Shown here one piece after another: positions 1-9,032 of a stretch of DNA of 36,425 nt. The DNA comes from Desulforudis sp. (GTDB lineage Bacteria; Bacillota; Desulfotomaculia; Desulfotomaculales; Desulforudaceae). The stretch's first letter is position 1. Every line of letters starts with the position of its first letter. The stretch is taken from contig JAHRFU010000124.1 in NCBI GenBank assembly GCA_019084485.1, forward strand, positions 92,706 through 129,130. The letters are read 5' to 3'. The position numbers and the translations under genes are program-made. The notes beneath the pieces were generated by a model. The model was not told the DNA's origin, did not search any database, and worked only from the letters and a program-made list of their open reading frames with translations.

Positions 1-401
1 GCAAAGCTCTCCACAGAACCCCCGACGTGTTCGGCGATGGCCACTGCGGCATCGTTAGCTGAGTTCAGCATCATGGCCCGAACCAGATCGTCCAGCACGA
101 GTTCCTCTCCCTCCACGAGGTAGATCGAGGTTCCGGCCGTACCGCGCACTCCGGGGCCGATGGTCACCATGTCTTCCAGGTTACCGTATTTCAGGGCCAA
201 CAAGGCCGTCAACATCTTGGTCGTGCTGGCCGGGTACATCTGCTCGTCAGCATTCTTTTCGTAAAGACATTGTCCGGTGGACAGATCGATGAGAATTGCG
301 CCCTCCCCCGCCAACCGGGGCTCGGCTGCATAGGCCTCTCCAGTCAGGGAAATAAGCAGGACTAGGATTACGAAAAGGCTAAAGATCCTGGCGCGTGTCA
401 T
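1..401 (-). CDS. D-alanyl-D-alanine carboxypeptidase (DacF/PBP5-like), N-terminal part, truncated by window edge
   Basis: Own reverse translation: MTRARIFSLFVILVLLISLTGEAYAAEPRLAGEGAILIDLSTGQCLYEKNADEQMYPASTTKMLTALLALKYGNLEDMV...LNSANDAAVAIAEHVGG; signal peptide, SxxK (STTK) and SxN (SAN) motifs. Confidence 0.88.
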   Translation of the reverse strand, partial: MTRARIFSLFVILVLLISLTGEAYAAEPRLAGEGAILIDLSTGQCLYEKNADEQMYPASTTKMLTALLALKYGNLEDMVTIGPGVRGTAGTSIYLVEGEELVLDDLVRAMMLNSANDAAVAIAEHVGGSVESF

Positions 402-426
402 TCTGCTCCTCATTTACTAGACTAGA

Positions 427-525
427 CAGGATTCAAAATTCAGAATAGGTGGCGACGATGAACTGTTCTCCCATTCTGACTCCTGACTCCTGACTCCTAA
501 CTCCTAACTCCTAATTCCTAATTCA
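427..525. repeat. Heptameric low-complexity repeat locus A (TCCTGAC/TCCTAAC/TCCTAAT units, inverted arm on left)
   Basis: aggattcaaaattcagaat...34-bp core...attctgactcctgactcctgactcctaactcctaactcctaattcctaattc. Confidence 0.8.
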
Positions 526-602
526 TTATAACGGAAAGCTCGGTAGGTTTGTACCTGAATCTGCCTAATCGACAATAAGAAGATATATGCCGGAGCGCAT
601 GG

Positions 603-680
603 AGACAGAATTCAGAATGAGTCGAGATGATAAAACGTTCTCTCATTCTGGCTCCTGACTACTGACTCCTGACTACTGGG
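603..680. repeat. Heptameric repeat locus B, core related to locus A
   Basis: agacagaattcagaatgagtcgagatgataaaacgttctctcattctggctcctgactactgactcctgactactg; 34-bp core 615-648 aligns with 443-476 (25/34 identical by eye). Confidence 0.75.
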
Positions 681-1809
681 GTTTCTCGCCCAAAACCACC
701 TTCAGGGTAATTGTTTTCCCGTCCCGGTGCAGTGTCGCCTCCAGTTCAGTCCCGACCCGGTTTTGGCGGATCACGTGAATTACGTTCTCACTGTTCTTCG
801 TCTTCTCCCCCCCGAGCTTGAGCAGGACATCTCCCGGTTTGACACCGGCGCGGGCGGCAGGGCTGTTCACCTCAACCGAGTGGATCAAAACACCGTCGAT
901 CTGTTTCAGACCAAGGTAGCTGGCCAGATCGGGGGTCAGCATCTGTAGCCGAACACCTAGCCAGGGATGCGTGATCCTCCCGGTCTCAACCAGTTCCTCC
1001 AACACCGGTTTTAGAACGTTCGAGGGAATCGCAAACCCGATTCCCTGGGCCTGCGCATTTACCGCAGTATTGATCCCGATCACCTCACCCTTTAGATTCA
1101 GTAGCGGACCGCCGCTGTTGCCCGGGTTAATGGAGGCATCGGTCTGCAAGAGGTTATCGTAGTAACGATCCTCAATGGTCACTGGACGGCTCTTGGCACT
1201 GATCACACCCAGGGTAACGGTGTGGTCTAGACCATAGGGGTTACCGATGGCGATCACCCACTCCCCGACCCGGGCCTTCTCAGAATCCCCAAGCTTAAGA
1301 AAAGGCAGCGACTTCGAAGCGTCAATCTTGAGCGTCGCCAAGTCCAGGTCGTGGTCGGAACCAATCACCTTCGCCGGTAGCCGCTCTTCATAACCGGTCA
1401 GGGTCACCCAAACCTCGGTGGCACCCTGGATCACGTGCTGATTCGTCAGGATGTATCCGTCCTTAGAGAACAAAAAACCGGAACCCATTCCCTGGCGGGG
1501 CTGGGGGGTCATTCCCGGGGGGCGCCCGAAGAACTCCCGGAAGAAGGGGTCGTTCCAGAGCGGGCTCCACTCCATATCGTTCGAGGAGGCGACCACAGTG
1601 TCAATTTTAACTACTGCCGGACCGACCTGGGCCACGATATCCGCAACGGATTCCAACTGGCCCATATCAATATGGGCTGCTCCCGCCTGACCACTCTCGA
1701 CGCTCGGCTGGACCGCCACATCCCGCACCAACGCATTTCCCGCCGCAAACATAGCCCCGGCCACGAAGGCACAGAATGCAACCAGAGCCACAAATCTCAT
1801 CGTACTCAT
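673..1809 (-). CDS. HtrA/DegP-like S1C serine protease with C-terminal PDZ domain, N-terminal membrane anchor
   Basis: GSGFLFSKDGYILTNQHVI, DLDLATLKI, QTDASINPGNSGGPLLN motifs; PDZ region HPWLGVRLQ...GVKPGDVLLKLGG. Confidence 0.93.
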   Translation of the reverse strand: MSTMRFVALVAFCAFVAGAMFAAGNALVRDVAVQPSVESGQAGAAHIDMGQLESVADIVAQVGPAVVKIDTVVASSNDMEWSPLWNDPFFREFFGRPPGMTPQPRQGMGSGFLFSKDGYILTNQHVIQGATEVWVTLTGYEERLPAKVIGSDHDLDLATLKIDASKSLPFLKLGDSEKARVGEWVIAIGNPYGLDHTVTLGVISAKSRPVTIEDRYYDNLLQTDASINPGNSGGPLLNLKGEVIGINTAVNAQAQGIGFAIPSNVLKPVLEELVETGRITHPWLGVRLQMLTPDLASYLGLKQIDGVLIHSVEVNSPAARAGVKPGDVLLKLGGEKTKNSENVIHVIRQNRVGTELEATLHRDGKTITLKVVLGEKPQ

Positions 1810-2197
1810 TTCAGCTGGCGCCCCCTCCCGAGAGGATTTTGAGCATATTATAGCAGTAATCTATTTCCCTGGGAAGCGTGCCCCTGCCAAAGACATGGCA
1901 TTCACAGGTCACTTAACCACATCCTGCGTGATCTCTCCAACCATCTCCCGTTGCCCCAAGCGGCAAATTCTTCTTCTCATCGATAAACGACTACTCTTGA
2001 ATTGCGCGTCAGAACACGGTATGATCGTTCAATACGGTTATAATGAGGAACATGCACTCAGACTGCGGATCGTACTTGAATTCGCTGTGTGCTCAGCCGC
2101 CAGAATGTTGTCATTTGTTGTTATTTTGTCGAAACTGCAGGATTTCTTTCTATGGCTGTAGTAATAGTCAACTATAAAACTAAGGTGTTGAAAATCT

Positions 2198-3703
2198 GTG
2201 TTTTTTCGTAAGGTGGTAACGCGCCGTCACGGGCGCGCCTATACCTATCTCAAGCTAATTGAGAATTACCGTGAAGCTGGAAAGATCAAGCAACGGGTCA
2301 TTGCCAACCTGGGCAATATCAACTCCTTTTCCTCAGAGCAGATACAGGCACTGATCGCTGGCCTGGCCCGCATCTATGACGATGCGATGATGGAAAACGA
2401 AGTGGTGAACAGCGCCCGTTTTGATGATCACCTCATCGACCACGAAGTCATCCGTGGCCTTTGGCGCGGGCTGGGGCTGAGCGATCTGGCCCGGGCGGCG
2501 ATCAGAGACCGGGACGGGTTGGAGACTTACCTGGTCGAGGCCGCCGTGCTGCATGAGGTTTTGCATCCTAAAGGCAACCATGCCCTGAGTGCCTGTTACG
2601 CCTCCACCGTTCCTGAGCTGGAAGGGCAGGAGGTCTCCGCCGTGCACTTCCACAATGCCCTTAGCCGGTTTAGCTACGCCATCTCCCCGGTCGAGGTTCT
2701 AATGCTGGAACGGCTGCACAAGGCCGGTCTGGTTTCCGACACCAAAACCATCATAATTAAACTAATCAGCAGTAACTTCACTGGTTTCCAATGTACCCTT
2801 TCCCCGTCCGGCCTGCTCTACGCCGTCCAGCCGTACCGCCGGCCCATCGAACTGGCCGTTGTGTCTTCGTCCAACGGGCTGCCCCTGAGCTGCCGGGTCG
2901 GGCTGACCCCTTTTAGCGGGCAGGACATTGTAAACCTGGTGGCCAACGTGAAGAATAACCTCAACCCGACCCACTGTATTGTTTCGGACGTTCGTCCGAT
3001 CCAGAGCAACGGCCTGGACGAACTGCCTCTGGAGTACCTGTCCATTGTTCCACCTTCCGCGTTTGGCAAGGTCCCAATCGACTTGGACGATGTATGGAAC
3101 GGGCGGACGACGACCCCGATGTGCGGACGTTGGGTTCAGAATTCGGACACCGGGAAGGCCCGGTATATCGCCTGCTATAACCCGAGATCGGAAGCCGTAA
3201 CCGACCATCTGATCGACGATTCGGTAATCCAGGCTGTATTGGAACTGGAACGTCTGGCCAGTGCCGTCCAAAAGGGTCGCATTCGGCGCCGGCGCACCGT
3301 ACTGCGCCAACTCACCGAAATCCTGGAAAGACATAACGCTCTGCCTTATTTCGATTATGATCTGGGTTCGGGTCCCCCGGACATCCGGCTCGATTTTACG
3401 CTGCGGTCGGAGAGCATTCAACGGGATAAAACCCTCCGGCGAACCCGTGTGTTCAAGACCAACCTGTTCGATGTTCCCGTCTACAAAGTCGTAGCGCTGT
3501 TCCAAAACACTAAGAGCGTGGAGGCCAACCTGGGTTTGATCCGCGATCACACCAAGGTTCCGATCGTACCGTCCCTGACCGACTCCCTGCACTCCATCGA
3601 TTTCATTGCCGGGCAGGCTTTGGTGCACGTCCTGGGTGAGACCCTCCGCCGGTTGGAAGACCAGTACGGCCCGAAGATCTTGGAACGCCTCCAGCAGGCA
3701 TAA
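2198..3703 (+). CDS. IS1634/IS4-like transposase-family protein, full-length ORF, catalytic triad apparently degenerate
   Basis: N-terminus MFFRKVVTRRHGRAYTYLKLIENYREAGKIKQRVIANLGNI is typical of IS1634-type transposases; GTG start; central DDE segments not recognisable as intact. Confidence 0.65.
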   Translation: MFFRKVVTRRHGRAYTYLKLIENYREAGKIKQRVIANLGNINSFSSEQIQALIAGLARIYDDAMMENEVVNSARFDDHLIDHEVIRGLWRGLGLSDLARAAIRDRDGLETYLVEAAVLHEVLHPKGNHALSACYASTVPELEGQEVSAVHFHNALSRFSYAISPVEVLMLERLHKAGLVSDTKTIIIKLISSNFTGFQCTLSPSGLLYAVQPYRRPIELAVVSSSNGLPLSCRVGLTPFSGQDIVNLVANVKNNLNPTHCIVSDVRPIQSNGLDELPLEYLSIVPPSAFGKVPIDLDDVWNGRTTTPMCGRWVQNSDTGKARYIACYNPRSEAVTDHLIDDSVIQAVLELERLASAVQKGRIRRRRTVLRQLTEILERHNALPYFDYDLGSGPPDIRLDFTLRSESIQRDKTLRRTRVFKTNLFDVPVYKVVALFQNTKSVEANLGLIRDHTKVPIVPSLTDSLHSIDFIAGQALVHVLGETLRRLEDQYGPKILERLQQA

Positions 3704-3708
3704 AAATA

Positions 3709-3726
3709 GCGTCCCGTTTGGGACGC
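3709..3726. terminator. Hairpin 1 of convergent terminator
   Basis: GCGTCCCGTTTGGGACGC; on the minus strand followed by TATTTTTATG. Confidence 0.7.
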
Positions 3727-3744
3727 CTTAAAATAAGAGATTGA

Positions 3745-3766
3745 GGGCGTCTCAGCTGAGACGCCC
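3745..3766. terminator. Hairpin 2 of convergent terminator (22-bp perfect palindrome)
   Basis: GGGCGTCTCAGCTGAGACGCCC followed by TCTCTTTTCC on +. Confidence 0.75.
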
Positions 3767-3775
3767 TCTCTTTTC

Positions 3776-4657
3776 CTATTTCACGCCGTAGGCAGCAAGC
3801 TTGCTGCCGGGTGCCATCACATTGTAGCTGAATCCCAGATCCTTCGCCTTCAGGTCAAAGGCAATTCCCATGAGCTGTGTAATGAATAATACCGGCATAT
3901 TGTACTTCGTGCCAGTGACCTTGTTGATCTTCTTCTGGTAGACGTCAGTATTCATGTGGCACATCGGACACGGGGTCACGATAATGTCGGCACCAGCCTG
4001 GTGCGCACTTTCCAGAACATTGCCCGTGCAATGGAGCACCAGTTCCAGGTTCGTGAACTGCTGACCACCGCCGCAACAACGGGCCGCCATGGGGAAGGGC
4101 ACTGCGGTAGCCCCGAGCGCCTCCACCACCTTGTCCATCATCTGCGGGTATTCGACGTCGTCAAAGTCCGGACGACGCAGTGCACGTACCGTCTGGCAAC
4201 CGGAATAGCAGGCTACCTTTAAGCCGGTAAGCGGCTTGATGGTGCGGGCCTTGATCTTGTCGAGCCCGACATCATTGACCAGAACGTCAATCAGCTGGCG
4301 GACGTTGAGGGTCATGTCATACTTCAGACCGGCCGCACCCAGAGCCTCATTAATCTGCGCTGCGAAAGCCGGTTCGAGCGTCATGCGCTCTTGGACCCAG
4401 GCCAGATTCAGGTAACAGGAACTGCAGCCGACCAGCACATCGAGCCCGGCGGGTTCTGCCAAGGCCAGGTTCCGGGCGGCAATGGCTAACTGCGGCAGGT
4501 CGCCAGTGAAGTTGGCGGTAATGGAAGCGCCACAGCAGTTCCAGTCCGGAATCTCTTTGGCATGGAGTTCGAGTGCTTTTTCGACGGCTTCAAAGGAGAC
4601 TAGATAGGCTTTGCCCGTTGCCTCCATGGAGCAGCCCGGGTAAAAACTATACGCCAT
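3776..4657 (-). CDS. hdrB: Heterodisulfide reductase subunit B-like (CCG-domain), Qmo-associated
   Basis: MAYSFYPGCSMEATGKAYLVSFEAV; WNCCGAS and ARCCGGGQQ CCG motifs; overlaps hdrC. Confidence 0.9.
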   Translation of the reverse strand: MAYSFYPGCSMEATGKAYLVSFEAVEKALELHAKEIPDWNCCGASITANFTGDLPQLAIAARNLALAEPAGLDVLVGCSSCYLNLAWVQERMTLEPAFAAQINEALGAAGLKYDMTLNVRQLIDVLVNDVGLDKIKARTIKPLTGLKVACYSGCQTVRALRRPDFDDVEYPQMMDKVVEALGATAVPFPMAARCCGGGQQFTNLELVLHCTGNVLESAHQAGADIIVTPCPMCHMNTDVYQKKINKVTGTKYNMPVLFITQLMGIAFDLKAKDLGFSYNVMAPGSKLAAYGVK

Positions 4658-5249
4658 CCTTATGTGCCTCCTTTTGTAGGGCCGCAGCCTTGTTATAAAT
4701 CTTCTTGAGCTGACCGGCGCCTTTGATCTTCTTCGGCGGGAAAAACGGCAGACGCTTGTGCTTCACCATATCTAAAGCGCAGTCCTGCTGTTTCAGGGTC
4801 ACCTTTAGGGCTTTGGGCGGGCCGAGGCCCATCATGAAACCGTTGGTGAAGCCCAGTTCGAATAATCGGCCGCGCTTCATGAAGGTCTTGAAGAATACCT
4901 TGGATAGTAAAGCTACCCCGTCCTTACTGGATTTCTGGGCGAGTTCATGCTTCAGGCCGTGCATCACATCAACAATCGGAATGCCGCGCGGGCAACGCAC
5001 GGTGCACAGGTAGCAGGACGTGCAGAGCCATGGGGTGTTGGCCTTCATTACCTTCTCTTTTTCCCCAGCGTGGATCAGCTTGAAAAACGCACGGGGCGTG
5101 TAGTCCATCATTTCGCGGGACGGACAAGTGACGGCGCACAACCCACACTGCATACACTGACTGGCGTACTCACCGTTTTCAATCTTGCGGAACTCCTGGT
5201 GGAAATCCGGCGCGTACCTCGGAGTCGCCTGTTCTTTATCGGCGGACAT
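4647..5249 (-). CDS. hdrC: Heterodisulfide reductase subunit C-like, 2x[4Fe-4S]
   Basis: CMQCGLCAVTCPSREMMDYTPR and CTSCYLCTVRCPRGIP motifs. Confidence 0.9.
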   Translation of the reverse strand: MSADKEQATPRYAPDFHQEFRKIENGEYASQCMQCGLCAVTCPSREMMDYTPRAFFKLIHAGEKEKVMKANTPWLCTSCYLCTVRCPRGIPIVDVMHGLKHELAQKSSKDGVALLSKVFFKTFMKRGRLFELGFTNGFMMGLGPPKALKVTLKQQDCALDMVKHKRLPFFPPKKIKGAGQLKKIYNKAAALQKEAHKDGV

Positions 5250-5312
5250 CTTGTTCTACCCCCTCCAGACTGGCACAGATTTTAAAATCTATTGAAATCC
5301 AAGACTATTCAG

Positions 5313-5351
5313 GTGGTACCCGGACTATGCCAGGCATGGCCCGGGTACCAC
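5313..5351. other. Compound stem-loop between qmoB and hdrC
   Basis: GTGGTACCCGG ... CCGGGTACCAC 11-bp perfect inverted repeat with internal ATGCCAGGCAT palindrome. Confidence 0.7.
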
Positions 5352-5363
5352 TCAGAGATTGGA

Positions 5364-7583
5364 TTAGAAGCCCTTCATCGGGTTCGGGCCGAGTTCGTCT
5401 ATCTTCTGCGCAAAATCGTCGAGGATAGACGGGATCAGGGTGTAGTCCATGATGTTGATCGCCTTGAACCGGACCCGTTCGGATTCCAGACCCAGGCGGT
5501 CGAGCGTCTCGGAAACCTTGGAGAGGCGGATCTCTGCCAGCTCGCTGCCCTTCATAAAGTGGCACTGGTAATCATCGCCGTGCTTGCAGCCTAACAGCAT
5601 TACACCGTCAAAGCCCTTGGACATCGCATCCGCGATCCAGACCAGGTTCAGCGAACCCAGGCAGCGAACCGGAATCACGCGCACCCAAGCGTTGTACTGC
5701 AGACGACCTAAGCCAGCCATATCCAGCGCCGGGATAGCATCGTTCTCGCAGGCGAAAATCAGAATTCTCGGTTTCTCTTCGTCCTCGTCGGGTACCTCAA
5801 TGGCCTTAGCCATGTTGCCGATCATACCTACCGAGTAGTTCTTGAAGGAGATAATCCGCTCGGGGCAGGCACCCATGCAGGTACCACACCTTCTGCAGCG
5901 GGTAAGCTCGGGCAACGGATTGCCCTTCTCGTCCTCGTTGATCGCGCCGAAGGGACACTCCTCAGTACAACGCTTGCACTGGGTGCAACGCTGCATTGCG
6001 AACTCGGGGTAAGACTCGTCGCCGCTACGCGGGTGCAGAGCCTTTCCGGCCGCGCAACCCTCGATGCACTGGATCGCCTTCATCGCCCCGCCGGTAGCGT
6101 CCTCAATCGCCGCCCCTACGTGCATCGGGTTCCGAACGGTGCCTACGGCGTAGATACCGGTCCGGCGCGACTCGTACGGGAAGCATACAAAGTGTGAATC
6201 CGGGAAGCCGTACTTCAGGGTCGGGAGTTCCGGGCCCTGGCGGTAATTCAGGTTCAGGAGGTCGGACTTCAGGATGACATCCTTCGGAATGTCGTCCTCT
6301 TCGGTCTTCTCCTTGGCCGTAGCCGCTTCCGCCTCGGCTTCAGTCTGTCCGGGCTCGGTGCCGAAAGCGGTGCTCGGAACCATACCGTTGGCCAGGACCA
6401 CATAGTCCAAGCTCTGGACGGCAACCTTTTCACCCAGGATGGCGTCGTCGATCTCCACGGTCAGCTTGCCGCCGTCACCGGCGATGTTGGCAACCTCACC
6501 CTTGATGAAGACCGTTCCGTCAGCCTGGACCTGCTTGTAGAGGTACTCGTACTTGCCGACCGCCCGGAGATCCTTATAGAAGACATAGGCCTGCCCGGCC
6601 GGGTTCTGTTCCTTAAGGTAGCGGGCCTGCTTCAGGGATTCCACACAGCAGGCTGCGGAACAATAGGAAAGGAAATGAGAGTCACGGGAACCGGCACACT
6701 GGATAAAGCCGACCCGTTCCACATTCTTGAGTTTGCCGTCGATCGCCAGCTGCTCAAAGTCGGTCTGGGTGATCACCTGCGGGAACTTGCCGTATCCCAG
6801 GTGGCCCAGTTTGGCCGCCTCAAACGGTACCGAACCGGTGGCCAGGATGACTGCGCCCGCACGCGCGTCTGCGCCACCACTGATCTTAACATCGAAGGTG
6901 CCCGGACCGCCGGAAATGCTCTCCACCGTGGCTCCGGTGTAGACCGTAACATTCGGGTTGTCTTCCAACGCCTTGGTCAGCGCCGGTACCGGATTATCGG
7001 GCAGTACATCATAAGGAGCCTTGGTCGGGGCGACCTTGTACATCTTACCGACATATCCGCCCAGAGCCGGTCCCTTCTCCACGATCGTAACCTTGTAGCC
7101 AGCCTTGGCCGACTCCATGGCTGCGGTCATACCGGCAATACCGCCACCGACTACCAGCACGTCCTTGGACAGGTTCTCGACCTGCCAGGGTTCCGGAAGC
7201 TCGGTGAGTTTTACCTTGGTCATGGCCATCCGCATCAGGTCCTCGCCCAGCATCTGGGTATCTTCGTCGTCGACTTCGTGCGTCCAGGCCGCCTGCTCAC
7301 GAAGGTTTACCCGTTCCACGATGATACCGGGGCCGAAGCGGAACTCCTCGTACTTCGCACGGGAGGAACAGGCCGGGATCACGAGGGTGTTTACGCCGTC
7401 GGCGATGTCGGCCTTGATCGTGTCGATTCCTTCCTTGCTGCAGAGGAATGGATGGTTCTTGCAGTTCTGCTGTTTGAATTCGCTCTTCGCAACCTTAGCC
7501 AGAGCATCGATATCCAGAGCATCACCGATACCGCAGCCGGTGCAGAAGTATACGCCCCACTTCTTATCCATTCTAGTTGCCAC
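5364..7583 (-). CDS. qmoB: Quinone-interacting membrane-bound oxidoreductase subunit B (HdrA-like flavoprotein + MvhD-like domain)
   Basis: MDKKWGVYFCTGCGIGDALDIDALAKVAKSEF; VLVVGGGIAGMTAAMESAKAGY FAD motif; CTQCKRCTEECPFGAI and CRRCGTCMGACPERI ferredoxin motifs. Confidence 0.93.
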   Translation of the reverse strand: MATRMDKKWGVYFCTGCGIGDALDIDALAKVAKSEFKQQNCKNHPFLCSKEGIDTIKADIADGVNTLVIPACSSRAKYEEFRFGPGIIVERVNLREQAAWTHEVDDEDTQMLGEDLMRMAMTKVKLTELPEPWQVENLSKDVLVVGGGIAGMTAAMESAKAGYKVTIVEKGPALGGYVGKMYKVAPTKAPYDVLPDNPVPALTKALEDNPNVTVYTGATVESISGGPGTFDVKISGGADARAGAVILATGSVPFEAAKLGHLGYGKFPQVITQTDFEQLAIDGKLKNVERVGFIQCAGSRDSHFLSYCSAACCVESLKQARYLKEQNPAGQAYVFYKDLRAVGKYEYLYKQVQADGTVFIKGEVANIAGDGGKLTVEIDDAILGEKVAVQSLDYVVLANGMVPSTAFGTEPGQTEAEAEAATAKEKTEEDDIPKDVILKSDLLNLNYRQGPELPTLKYGFPDSHFVCFPYESRRTGIYAVGTVRNPMHVGAAIEDATGGAMKAIQCIEGCAAGKALHPRSGDESYPEFAMQRCTQCKRCTEECPFGAINEDEKGNPLPELTRCRRCGTCMGACPERIISFKNYSVGMIGNMAKAIEVPDEDEEKPRILIFACENDAIPALDMAGLGRLQYNAWVRVIPVRCLGSLNLVWIADAMSKGFDGVMLLGCKHGDDYQCHFMKGSELAEIRLSKVSETLDRLGLESERVRFKAINIMDYTLIPSILDDFAQKIDELGPNPMKGF

Positions 7584-8832
7584 CCCCTACCGTACCCTGA
7601 ATAGCCTGTAACGCTGCAGCGGTAGCGTCCCGAACGGATCCGGAAACCTCAGACGGTTTCTTGGCACAGCCAGCGCCACTGATACCGACCTCAGCCGCGT
7701 TGCTAACCACAAAGCCATCCTGGTCGGTAACCTCAAAGCCGACCGGAACCCCGGTGTCTCTCGTAGGCGGCGCCATACCAGTCGCCAACACTACCAGGTC
7801 GGCCTTTTGCTTAATAATCTTGCCGGCATACTGATCCTCGACCTCGAGTTCCAGGGTGCCCGAAGCATCCTCTGTGATCTCACCGACTTTACCCTTGATG
7901 AAGACCACGTTTTCATCCTTCTGCACATTAACGTAAAAGTCTTCGTACTTACCCATCGCCCGGATGTCGATGTAGAAAATATAAATCTTGGCATCCGGAT
8001 ACTGTTCACGGATGTAGGTGGTCTGCTTCAGGGTAGCCATACAGCAGACTTGTGAGCAGTACGGCTGGTGGTTTTCGTCACGCGATCCGGCGCACTGGAC
8101 AAAAGCGATAGTTTCCGGAGCCTTGCCGTCAGACGGGCGCACAATCTTGCCCCCGGTCGGACCGGCCTCCACGGCCATCCGCTCGAGCATCACGTTGGTA
8201 ATCATGTTCTTGTTCCGGCCATACCCGTAGTAACCGATCTTGGAGGCGTCATAGGGGTTCCAGCCGGTTGCCCATACGACCGCACCTACGTTCAGGCTGA
8301 GCGTCTCCAACTGCATGCCTAAATCGATAGCCTTGTACTCACAGGCCTCGACGCACTTGCCGCAGGACGCGCCCGGACAGGCCGCGGTATCAATCGTAAA
8401 CTTCAAGGGAAAAGCAAATTGGTGCGGCAGGTGGGCAGCTTTGGTCTTATCCAAGCCATAGTTGAAGGCGTTGGGGATTTCCACGGGGCAAACTTCAGCG
8501 CACTTGCCGCAGGCAGTACAGTTAGCATTAATGAAAGTCGGATTCAGATTAACCTTAACGGTAAAATTACCTTTTTCTCCGGTGATGGACTCCACTTCCG
8601 CAGAAGTATAAACCTTGATGCTTGAGTTCTCACGAAGCCTCTTAAAGTTGATTTCCAGTCCACAGTTCGGGGGGCAAAGTTTCGGGAAGTACTGGTGCAA
8701 CTGGGTGACCCGGCCACCCAAGTAGGGGTTCTTCTCAACCAGAACGACTTCGCGTCCGGCCTCGGCTGCTTCTAGTGCCGCCGAAAGACCACTGATTCCC
8801 CCCCCGACCACCAGGATCGTTTTGTTTGCCAT
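7573..8832 (-). CDS. qmoA: Quinone-interacting membrane-bound oxidoreductase subunit A (HdrA-like)
   Basis: MANKTILVVGGGISGLSAALEAAEAGREVVLVEKNPYLGGRVTQLHQYFPKLCPPNCGLEIN; start re-assigned from track start 8913 to ATG at 8832. Confidence 0.93.
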   Translation of the reverse strand: MANKTILVVGGGISGLSAALEAAEAGREVVLVEKNPYLGGRVTQLHQYFPKLCPPNCGLEINFKRLRENSSIKVYTSAEVESITGEKGNFTVKVNLNPTFINANCTACGKCAEVCPVEIPNAFNYGLDKTKAAHLPHQFAFPLKFTIDTAACPGASCGKCVEACEYKAIDLGMQLETLSLNVGAVVWATGWNPYDASKIGYYGYGRNKNMITNVMLERMAVEAGPTGGKIVRPSDGKAPETIAFVQCAGSRDENHQPYCSQVCCMATLKQTTYIREQYPDAKIYIFYIDIRAMGKYEDFYVNVQKDENVVFIKGKVGEITEDASGTLELEVEDQYAGKIIKQKADLVVLATGMAPPTRDTGVPVGFEVTDQDGFVVSNAAEVGISGAGCAKKPSEVSGSVRDATAAALQAIQGTVGGGN

Positions 8833-8985
8833 CTTTCCACACCCTACGTGCAATTTTAAATACGGGGGAGGTCTTGGCTTCCGTCTCCAGCTGCCGTCAG
8901 ACCTCCTCAGCATACATTCCTATGGATTCCGGACAGCCTGCGGGCGCATGGCGGTCACAGGCTGTATCAAGATTAAAGTAAGCGG

Positions 8986-9013
8986 GCGGGCGAAATCGAT
9001 TGATTTCGCCCGC
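8986..9013. other. Stem-loop between aprA and qmoA
   Basis: GCGGGCGAAATC GATT GATTTCGCCCGC, 12-bp perfect inverted repeat; no T-run downstream on the minus strand. Confidence 0.75.
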
Positions 9014-9032
9014 GAACCGCTTATTGTTGGAT

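Noticed and set aside
421-680. CRISPR array
   Set aside because: Repeat units are 7 bp and contiguous, with no spacers of uniform length and no cas genes.
1895-2161. 88-aa ORF between htrA and the transposase-like gene
   Set aside because: No RBS, no homology-like motif; likely part of the transposase upstream non-coding region.
2762-3628. 288-aa minus-strand ORF
   Set aside because: Antisense to the transposase-like CDS; low-complexity translation without known motifs.
6675-7604. 309-aa plus-strand ORF
   Set aside because: Antisense to qmoB with no known family features.
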